From Bacteroidia bacterium (lineage in GTDB: Bacteria > Bacteroidota > Bacteroidia > SpSt-205), in the NCBI GenBank assembly GCA_025060275.1, contig JANXCJ010000002.1, positions 1 to 33,007 of the forward strand: 33,007 bases of DNA, given 5' to 3'. The translations under genes were made by a program, and so were the position numbers. Under the pieces are notes generated by a model. It made no database searches and had not been told where the DNA came from. It saw nothing but the letters and a program-made list of their open reading frames with translations. Of the stretch, positions 22,519-29,685 are shown piece by piece; the stretch's first letter is position 1, and each line of letters begins with the position of its first letter.

Positions 22519-25500
22519 TCATCTTAGTAATGTTACAGTGCCTGAGCGGGTAAAAGTAGTGCCATTAGGTAACCTTGCGGTTATTTTATAGGTGTAGGCG
22601 CCCTCAGGACATTCGGCTCCATCCCTTTTGCGTCCGTCCCATATGCGCGTGTTATTCCCTTCAAAGATCAAATTACCCCACCGGTCATACACCCATACCT
22701 CATAGGTAAGATTAGCTCTTATGAGCCAGGTATCATTGATACCGTCTCCATTTGGGGTAAAGACATTCGGAATGAAGATGTCTAACCCCTGCTCAATCGT
22801 AACAGAGCCGCGAGCTGTGTCAGCACACCCTTCTGCATTCTGAGCGACTAAGGTTACAGTGTAAGTTCCTGGCTGAGGGAAATCTACTGGCCCTGGGTTT
22901 TGGGCGGTGGAGGTTTGCCCATTTCCAAAGTCCCAGAAGTAGGAGGTAGCACCTTGGGACTGGTTATTGAAGGTTACTTGGGTGTTAGGTTGTGTCTGAG
23001 TTACTTGTGTAGGGGTAAAAGCCGCGGTAGGACGAGGATGGGCTACGATACTGACCCGAGCTGTATCTCGGCATCCGTCGCTGCTTACCGCCACTAACTC
23101 TAAATTATAATTCCCTGGCTGCGAGTAAGTATGAGTAGGAGCGTTTTGATTGGGAAGGGTGTCTCTTATTCCATCACCCCATACCCAGATATATATTACA
23201 TTCACCGCTCCAGCTGGGTCAGAAGTGTTTTGAGGATTTATAGTAAATGGGACACATCCTCTGGTAATAGGGAGGTCTATTTGAGCATTAGGGCGGCGGT
23301 TTATGGTAACCTGCTGTTGTACAGTGGTACTACATACTCGGTTATGACTCCATGCCGTAAGAGTCACAGTATAGGTGCCTGAGGTTGCATATACATGCTG
23401 GGGTCCGGGTGCCGTGCTTGTGGTACCATCTCCAAAATCCCACTGCCAGCTATATCCATCAGTTCCTATATCTGCAAACTGTACAGGCTGGTTTTCACAA
23501 GCTGCACTGAGAACTGCGATTTGAGGGGAAGGGGTGCGATATATCCGAATGTAGTGCACTTTTTCCACGGGAACCCATGTAGCCCCATAGCGAGCACTAA
23601 GTCTGACAGTGTAGAAACCTACTTGTGTATATGTGTGCTGAATAGGATTCTGGGTAGTATTGAGGATAGGCGTGCCGTCTCCAAAGTCCCACCGATACTC
23701 GTCAGCTGGAGGTGTAGCTGTAAAGGTTACTGTAAGCTGATCACATCCCTCTTGAGTATTGGCGTTGAAGTCAGCCGTGGGTGGGGGGGAAGCAGCGATA
23801 TTTACTACTACAGGACAGGAAGCGGCACATCCATTAGCATCTCTCAGAGTGATAGTGGCATTATAGGTGCCTGCACCTCCATAGTTTGCTGACTCTGTGA
23901 TGGGAAGAGTAGAGGCTTGTCCCGTTAGCGTGAAGTTATTCCCTAAATCAATTTCATAGGTGAAAGGAGGAGTTAGCTGGTTGGCATTAGCTGCATCAAT
24001 ACTGAAGGTAATAGGTGCTCCCAAGTAGCCTTGTAATGGGGAGGAACAGACAAGCTGAGGTTTGGGATAAACGGTGAGCGTAACGGAGTTGGTAGTAGTA
24101 GGTGTATTGCTAATGCAGGGCAGGCTAGAACTTACAATCACTTCGTAGGTATCCCCAGATTGGGGATTGGTTTCAGTATAGTTAGGAGCATTGGGTGCGC
24201 CAAGGAGGGGAGCTCCATTTTTGCGCCAGACAAAGTTAGGGGAAGGACCCAGGTTCCCTCCTACTACTGTAAGAGTTACGGGTTCTCCTTCGCATACAGC
24301 TGGGGGCGAAGCGATAAGTTGAGCACTCATCGTCTGTTGAGGAATAACCTGAATTTGTAGAGAGTCCCAGAGAGACCATCCGCAGCACTGAGAACGAACC
24401 CTTAGATAGACCATGTAAGTGCCAGGTTGGGTTAGGGCAGGGGTAGTGTAGGAAGAAGCGCCAGGAGCGGAAAGGTTAGCCGATATAGGACCTGTAAGTC
24501 TCCAGTGGTACTCTAGGATAGGCCAATTCTCTGGATTTGTAAGATTAGCTTGTAAAAGAGCTGTGCTATTTACGCATATCGGCCCTAGGGTAACTAGTTG
24601 AATATCAGGAATTACCCCTTGGCGCATCGGAGAAGCAAATAGAGTATAACGATAGGGAATGCTATTGACTCGCAGGAGGATAGTGTGGAACCCTGTGGTG
24701 GTAAAGAAGGTAGTGGCATTAGGACCGTACCCAAAAATAGGTTGAGCATTACTACCAAATCCCCACTCATACTGTGTGAGCGGGTCTGGGTTTTCTACGG
24801 AGAAGGTTACTTCTGAGTAGCTGCACACGAGCCCCTCTACACGAATGGGAGGCTCTGTGGGAACATAGCTATTGACAAGGGTAGCAGGTTGCCCTGTAAG
24901 ATTTTGATAAAATGGTTGAGCAATACCATCTGCTCCATCGCCTCCCCGTCCGCCTCTACCCCCATTTCCGCCTTTACCTCCATTTCCTCCCCAGCCTCCT
25001 TGACAGCCTGCTCCACAGTTATTAGAAGGAAGTGGAGGAGAGCCGCAAAATCTCTGGCAAGGGGGACCTATCCAGCCACCGCCACATCCTCCTAGTCCAC
25101 CTTGACCTCCCAGTCCGCCAGCCGACCCAGGCGCACCTTCACCTGCTTGCCCCACACTAAGAGGACAATCCCGAATAACTCCATTGGTCCCATTATTCCA
25201 GAGAAAAACAGCGAAGGCGCCTCCGCCGCCCCCACCGCCTTGTCCTCCATGTCCTCCTTCTCCTCCTTCACCGCCACCGCCGCCTCCTCCCCCAGAGCTA
25301 TTAGTATATCCATCGTCTATGCGGATGCATAGTATGTCATAGGGAATGCCCCCCAAGGCACCGCCGCCACCGCCGCCTCCTCCCCCAGAGCCATGTTCGC
25401 CTGGTTGCCCATTTTGTCCGTCTCCGGGGATGAACCACCCTCCTGAAAAGGAGGGAATACCCGGCTGCCCATCATTTCCGTCTCTTCCATTTGCGCCATC

Positions 25501-26439
25501 AGTGCCGTTCTGTCCTCCTCTTAGGGGGTCGTCTGATGGGCATCCTCCTAATGCACCTATGAAGCCAGCTGCATCCCCGAAATTAGCGCATATGTTTTGG
25601 CCTTGTCCTCCGTTACCTCCTAACCCTACAGGTTGTCCTCCGATGGAGGTATTTCCGTTTTGTCCTATGCTTCCTGAGGGAGCCGACGCACCATTACAAA
25701 AATCTAAGTCTAAACATCCGGCTGGGCCGCGTCCTAATCCCATGGGGGCGCCATTGCCTCCGTTCCCACCTGCTTGAGTACCTCCTGACCAGCTACTTCC
25801 ACCTGCTCCGCCGTCATTATTGGGATCATCTACACCAGGCTGACATTGCCTGCATCCATCTTCTCCCCGTGCTCCCGGTGCCCCATCTCGTCCATTCTGT
25901 ACGGGGTCCCCTGGTTTGCCATCCGTTGCATTTCCCGCATGGATTCGGCAGCGTACAATTTGATAATTAGAACATCCATTCAGGTAGAGACCGTATGTTG
26001 AGCAGCCTGGGCCGTCGGCTGTATAGCTAGCATTCTCTACCTCTATATAAAGGTCGTGAAGTTCAAAACCTGACTTGTTTATCGCCTGTACGGCTACGAG
26101 TCTGCAGGGATTTAGTTCAGGGCTACCGCTCAAGCGGCGTAAGCGACTGATTCCGTTATTCCTTTTTATAGGAGAGGTAGGGTTAGATAGGTCAAAACCC
26201 CCTTCCAAGATAATGTTGTCTTCCAGCGAAAGGGGGTTAGTGAGATGGTAATCGCCGATTGCTAAGCGAATGTGTTTTACGGGACCAGCGCCTGCTTGTG
26301 CGATAGCAGCCGAAAGCGAGAGAGGATCAGCTGGGGTACCAGCTGCGCCCGGTGTACCTGTGGGAGATACGTAGAGATACCCACATTGCTGAGAATACAG
26401 CCATGCGCATAATGCCCAAAGACTCAGATATTTATGCAT
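22519..26439 (-). CDS. giant secreted surface protein: beta-helix, Gly-rich lattice, PKD domains, type B (CHU_C) T9SS sorting domain
   Basis: 1306 residues. A signal peptide of about 16-18 residues leads to a pectate-lyase-like right-handed beta-helix start (about 20-170; IILEGGFDL, LYLNGCSNYQIVRCRIHAG). Residues 172-506 are glycine-rich with GGxGGxGG runs, collagen-like GxY stretches and scattered cysteines. Ig/PKD-like domains fill about 535-880. Four clear PKD domains follow at about 885-1216 (RWDFGDGT, QWDFGDGT, WVWGDG, FWDFGNG). Residues 1221-1306 form the gliding-motility-associated CHU_C domain (FIPNVFTPNGDGINDTW, YDRWGNLIFE), a type B sorting signal for T9SS export. It is a paralogue of the adjacent gene, which starts four bases away in the same operon. 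A cell-surface or matrix role is inferred. Confidence 0.88.
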   Translation of the reverse strand: MHKYLSLWALCAWLYSQQCGYLYVSPTGTPGAAGTPADPLSLSAAIAQAGAGPVKHIRLAIGDYHLTNPLSLEDNIILEGGFDLSNPTSPIKRNNGISRLRRLSGSPELNPCRLVAVQAINKSGFELHDLYIEVENASYTADGPGCSTYGLYLNGCSNYQIVRCRIHAGNATDGKPGDPVQNGRDGAPGARGEDGCRQCQPGVDDPNNDGGAGGSSWSGGTQAGGNGGNGAPMGLGRGPAGCLDLDFCNGASAPSGSIGQNGNTSIGGQPVGLGGNGGQGQNICANFGDAAGFIGALGGCPSDDPLRGGQNGTDGANGRDGNDGQPGIPSFSGGWFIPGDGQNGQPGEHGSGGGGGGGGGALGGIPYDILCIRIDDGYTNSSGGGGGGGGEGGEGGHGGQGGGGGGGAFAVFLWNNGTNGVIRDCPLSVGQAGEGAPGSAGGLGGQGGLGGCGGGWIGPPCQRFCGSPPLPSNNCGAGCQGGWGGNGGKGGNGGRGGRGGDGADGIAQPFYQNLTGQPATLVNSYVPTEPPIRVEGLVCSYSEVTFSVENPDPLTQYEWGFGSNAQPIFGYGPNATTFFTTTGFHTILLRVNSIPYRYTLFASPMRQGVIPDIQLVTLGPICVNSTALLQANLTNPENWPILEYHWRLTGPISANLSAPGASSYTTPALTQPGTYMVYLRVRSQCCGWSLWDSLQIQVIPQQTMSAQLIASPPAVCEGEPVTLTVVGGNLGPSPNFVWRKNGAPLLGAPNAPNYTETNPQSGDTYEVIVSSSLPCISNTPTTTNSVTLTVYPKPQLVCSSPLQGYLGAPITFSIDAANANQLTPPFTYEIDLGNNFTLTGQASTLPITESANYGGAGTYNATITLRDANGCAASCPVVVNIAASPPPTADFNANTQEGCDQLTVTFTATPPADEYRWDFGDGTPILNTTQNPIQHTYTQVGFYTVRLSARYGATWVPVEKVHYIRIYRTPSPQIAVLSAACENQPVQFADIGTDGYSWQWDFGDGTTSTAPGPQHVYATSGTYTVTLTAWSHNRVCSTTVQQQVTINRRPNAQIDLPITRGCVPFTINPQNTSDPAGAVNVIYIWVWGDGIRDTLPNQNAPTHTYSQPGNYNLELVAVSSDGCRDTARVSIVAHPRPTAAFTPTQVTQTQPNTQVTFNNQSQGATSYFWDFGNGQTSTAQNPGPVDFPQPGTYTVTLVAQNAEGCADTARGSVTIEQGLDIFIPNVFTPNGDGINDTWLIRANLTYEVWVYDRWGNLIFEGNNTRIWDGRKRDGAECPEGAYTYKITARLPNGTTFTRSGTVTLLR
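24922..25926 (-). repeat. glycine-rich coding repeat (residues 172-506 of the 1306-residue protein)
   Basis: The segment encodes GGxGG units such as GGNGGKGGNGGRGGRGGDG, glycine runs of eight to nine, and collagen-like GTDGANGRDGNDGQPG. Two hydrophobic interludes (YDILCIRIDD; AFAVFLWNNGTNGVIRDC) repeat the rung pattern seen just before the segment, as if the Gly-rich parts were insertions in a beta-helix. On the plus strand it appears as (ccgcca/cctcc)-like runs, which produce spurious Pro-rich frames. Confidence 0.85.
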
Positions 26440-26442
26440 AAC

Positions 26443-29400
26443 TTAGTTCGTTTTATAAACTTTTATTGTCCATGAACCAACTCGTAGAAAATAGATGCCT
26501 GCAGCAAGCTCAGAACCTATGAACTTGTGAATTCCCTGAGGAAGTTCTCCTTGCCACATTAATCTCCCATAGCCGTCATGAAGAGCTAAGTGATAGGTAC
26601 GGGGTAAAAGTATATAAAGCACCTCTGTAAAAGGATTAGGTCCTATGCGAATACCTTCTTGGCTAAATTCGTCTAAGGCAGAGGGGTTAGGCAGCTTAAT
26701 GACGGCATCTGGCTTGGTTAGGGTATCGTAGCAGCCGTAAAGATTGGAAACGATAAGGGTAACTGTGTATCGTCCTGGATTAGTATAGTAATATTCAGGA
26801 TTGGGTAGGTTAGAGGAGGCGTTGGGGTTGTTTGGGTCTCCAAAGAGCCATAACCAGCTTGTAGCCCCTTGGGCTTGCGAGACAAAGTAGGCGGTATCTG
26901 CCTCATATAAAATTGGTGGGAATACCGAAAAATCTGCTATGGGAGTGGGATAGACTATAACTTGTCGCTGCATAGTTGCAGTATCATTCCCACTTGCAGA
27001 AAGAGCATACAGCGTTACTGTATATTCTCCAGAAAAGGTATAAGTGTGAGTAGGGTCGGTCTGAGTGCTGCGGGGGCTCCCATCTCCGAAGTCCCAAATG
27101 TAAGCACTTGCATATGTGCTCTGGTTAGTGAAGCTCACTGTGAGGGGTGGACAACCTTGAAGGGGTGTTGCTGTGAAGTTGGCAAGGGGAAGGTGGCGGA
27201 TGACTAATGTGGTTTCACAGGCTGCGGTATTGCTGCTGATGCATCCCCTTGCATCTATGACTGTCAGGCGGAGTTGATAGGTGCCTGCGTTTGGGTAGAG
27301 GATTGTGACGGGATTGCCTGTTGCTCCTCTTCCGTCTCCTAAATCCCAATAATAGGTGTATGGAGGGGTACCGCCTATCGCAGTAGCAGAGAGGGTTATG
27401 AGTCCTCCTGGCACGAGGTTACCCGAGATGTTAAAGCACCCGACGGCTAAGGGCTGGATTTGTGGGCGAGGATGTACTGTAAGGGTTATGAGGTTGGAGG
27501 ATATAGGCTGTCCTCGTACGCAAGGAGTATTACCGATTGCGATAGCTTGAATTTGATCGCCTGCCTGAGGGTTTGTGTGAGTGAATAGAGTTCCCGTGCC
27601 TACAGGTGTATTACCTACATACCAAGTAATGGTAGGATTAGGCGCAAAGTATTGAAGCTGTGCTATAAAGGTGATAGGAGATCCTTCGCAAACTTCGTTG
27701 GAGCCATTTAGGGGCTGAATGGATAGAGTGGGAGCGGGAATAGAAAGAACGGTGAGAGTGTCTCTATAGGGGTCCGACCACCCACAGCAGGGAGAATAGG
27801 TTTGATGCTGTATCACGTAGGTACCGGGAGTATTGAAGGTAAGTTGGACGCTTTGTTGAGTGGGCCCTGAAATAGGAGGATGAGCTCCTCCAAAATCCCA
27901 CGAGTAGTCCTGAGCATTAGATAGGCTGCTTGTAAAAGTAACCTGCCCTCCCAAGCAGATTGTATCTTGGGTTTGGGTAAAAGTAGGATTAGTACTGCTT
28001 CCATCATCATGGATATCTAAATATTCATAGTAAGTGTAAGTCTGCCCATTAGCTATGAGAGAGAGACTTTTGCGTCCCATGGTTGTATAGCGGGTAGTTA
28101 CGGTATCACCTATGGCGGTGGGAGGGGTACTTCCTGGTCCGAAAAACCACACAAGGTACCCTGTAGCATCCGTCCAGAGGCGAACGGTGCGTTCGGTACA
28201 TCCTGTATAGCGTATGTATATTTTAGGTTCGTCGGGGAGGCGAAAAGTTGCCTGTGTAGGAGCTATACTGCTGGGAGAGATGTAGATGTCTTGTGCTAAA
28301 CCCGAGACGCCTGGACCTCCATTTCCTCCATTACCTCCATTTCCACCTGCGCCTCCATTTCCACCGTAGCCGATGTCGCAAGCATTGGGTTGTCCTGAAC
28401 ACCCACGAGCTCCACCACATCCACCTGCACCGCCTATACCGCCTATGCCGCCAAGACCGCCGGGGGCCCCTGCACCCGGTAAGCTGGATTCAGCCGTAAC
28501 ATCTACTAAAAGGGCATTCGGCCCATTGTCCCATAGATATGTACCGAAAGAGCCTCCGCCGCCTCCACCGCCTTGTCCTCCTTTGCCACCCTCACCACCT
28601 TCACCACCGCCGCCTCCTCCTGCCCCAGCACCATTTGTGTTAGATGGAAAGCAAATAAGGTTACCCTGGCTTCCACCACCGCCGCCTCCCCCTCCGCCTG
28701 AGCCATGTTGTCCATCTTCTCCATTTTGCCCATCACCTGGACGGAAAAATCCCGCTGTGTGTGATGGTACTCCGGGCGCACCCATTGCCCCCGGCGCTCC
28801 ATTTTGACCAGGTTCTCCATCAGCTCCGTTCTGTCCAGGAAAGTTGTCACATCCTAAAGAGATAAGAGTAGAGTTACCTGTACCTCCTGCGCCACCATTT
28901 CCACCAGCGGGGGCGAAAGGCTGAGCAGAAGTAGGGTTTCCTGCACTGCCGGGGGCTCCTGTGAAGGCTTGCCCTCCTGGTCCACATGTGCCCCTTTGAC
29001 CTCCATCTCCCCCTCTCCCGCCTGCCACGAGGCCTCCAGACCAACTACTTCCACCACTGCCCCCACTTCTGCAGCAGCCGCCATCTTCATCTCCCTGCTC
29101 TCCAATTTGACCAGCTGCGCCGTTACGGCCTGCTGCCCCGTTAGCTCCGGGGGCTCCATCTGCACCGGCGCCTGCATAAAAGCTGCAACGATTAATTACA
29201 TAATTACTACATCCATTTAGATATAGGGCGTAAGTAGTAGTCCCTGCGCCAAGGGCTGTAGCATCCTCCACATAAACCTCTAAATCCTGAATTCGGAAGC
29301 CTGTTACACTAATACCTTCTATGGCTACCAGACGGTTTGGGTTGGATTGAGGATTCACAGCAGCGCGTAAAATAATAGTAGGATAAAGATTGGTCTTTAG

Positions 29401-29667
29401 CCACCCTTGACTGGGATCAAATCCCCCTTCTAACTCTAAATCGTTATGCAGAGGAAGAGGATGATTCAAGGTGTAAATGCCATAGCTGAGGTAGATTCTG
29501 CGAATTGTAGGAGTGAGAAGGTTTGTGACTGCATAGTTGAGTTCAGCAGGATTTGATCGGGTGCCTACCCCTGGACCTGTTGTACCATTTGGAGACACGA
29601 AGATAATGTCGCATTCTTGTGCCCACAGGAAGCCTAATCCTATTAGCCCCCGGAGAAAAAAGTGCAT
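26443..29667 (-). CDS. giant secreted surface protein: beta-helix, Gly-rich lattice, PKD domains, type A T9SS sorting domain
   Basis: 1074 residues from the ATG at 29667, giving the signal peptide MHFFLRGLIGLGFLWAQ. A TTG five codons upstream is open but would overlap the TATATTTG box. Residues 20-164 resemble a beta-helix start (LELEGGFDP, LYLNGCSNYVINRCSFYAG). Residues 165-456 are glycine-rich (GGEGGEGGKGGQGGGGGGG; GGNGGAGGNGGNGGNGG). Ig/PKD-like domains follow, the clearest at YWDLGDGRG, IWDFGDGSP and LWLFGDPN. The last 75 or so residues (IGPNPFTEVLYILLP, HDGYGRLMWQGEL, AAGIYFLRVGSWTIKVYK) are a type A T9SS sorting domain. It shares order, SSWSGG, PGDGQNG, CCGWS and other signatures with its downstream paralogue. 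Confidence 0.88.
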   Translation of the reverse strand: MHFFLRGLIGLGFLWAQECDIIFVSPNGTTGPGVGTRSNPAELNYAVTNLLTPTIRRIYLSYGIYTLNHPLPLHNDLELEGGFDPSQGWLKTNLYPTIILRAAVNPQSNPNRLVAIEGISVTGFRIQDLEVYVEDATALGAGTTTYALYLNGCSNYVINRCSFYAGAGADGAPGANGAAGRNGAAGQIGEQGDEDGGCCRSGGSGGSSWSGGLVAGGRGGDGGQRGTCGPGGQAFTGAPGSAGNPTSAQPFAPAGGNGGAGGTGNSTLISLGCDNFPGQNGADGEPGQNGAPGAMGAPGVPSHTAGFFRPGDGQNGEDGQHGSGGGGGGGGGSQGNLICFPSNTNGAGAGGGGGGEGGEGGKGGQGGGGGGGSFGTYLWDNGPNALLVDVTAESSLPGAGAPGGLGGIGGIGGAGGCGGARGCSGQPNACDIGYGGNGGAGGNGGNGGNGGPGVSGLAQDIYISPSSIAPTQATFRLPDEPKIYIRYTGCTERTVRLWTDATGYLVWFFGPGSTPPTAIGDTVTTRYTTMGRKSLSLIANGQTYTYYEYLDIHDDGSSTNPTFTQTQDTICLGGQVTFTSSLSNAQDYSWDFGGAHPPISGPTQQSVQLTFNTPGTYVIQHQTYSPCCGWSDPYRDTLTVLSIPAPTLSIQPLNGSNEVCEGSPITFIAQLQYFAPNPTITWYVGNTPVGTGTLFTHTNPQAGDQIQAIAIGNTPCVRGQPISSNLITLTVHPRPQIQPLAVGCFNISGNLVPGGLITLSATAIGGTPPYTYYWDLGDGRGATGNPVTILYPNAGTYQLRLTVIDARGCISSNTAACETTLVIRHLPLANFTATPLQGCPPLTVSFTNQSTYASAYIWDFGDGSPRSTQTDPTHTYTFSGEYTVTLYALSASGNDTATMQRQVIVYPTPIADFSVFPPILYEADTAYFVSQAQGATSWLWLFGDPNNPNASSNLPNPEYYYTNPGRYTVTLIVSNLYGCYDTLTKPDAVIKLPNPSALDEFSQEGIRIGPNPFTEVLYILLPRTYHLALHDGYGRLMWQGELPQGIHKFIGSELAAGIYFLRVGSWTIKVYKTN
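28300..29175 (-). repeat. glycine-rich coding repeat (residues 165-456 of the 1074-residue protein)
   Basis: Same build as in the paralogue: collagen-like GADGAPGANGAAGRNGAAG at the start, a nine-glycine run, GGEGGEGGKGGQ, then a hydrophobic interlude (SFGTYLWDNGPNALLVDV) and GGNGG repeats to the end. Paired cysteines (GGCCRSGG; RGCSGQPNACDIG) suggest disulfides. Confidence 0.85.
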
Positions 29668-29671
29668 AGGG

Positions 29672-29679
29672 CAAATATA
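29672..29679 (-). promoter_or_regulatory. TAnnTTTG -7 promoter box (TATATTTG)
   Basis: Perfect consensus, four bases (CCCT) before the ATG at 29667, inside the 18-base gap after the AsmA-like stop. The two secreted proteins can thus be expressed apart from the AsmA-like gene. The spacer has no purine, so the mRNA should start at the ATG. Confidence 0.55.
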
Positions 29680-29685
29680 CAATTA

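Noticed and set aside
25346..25777. Long Pro-rich open frames on the plus strand opposite the glycine-rich regions (also 28373-28807)
   Set aside because: They are the reverse complement of GGN glycine codons; the minus-strand frames have signal peptides, PKD and sorting domains.
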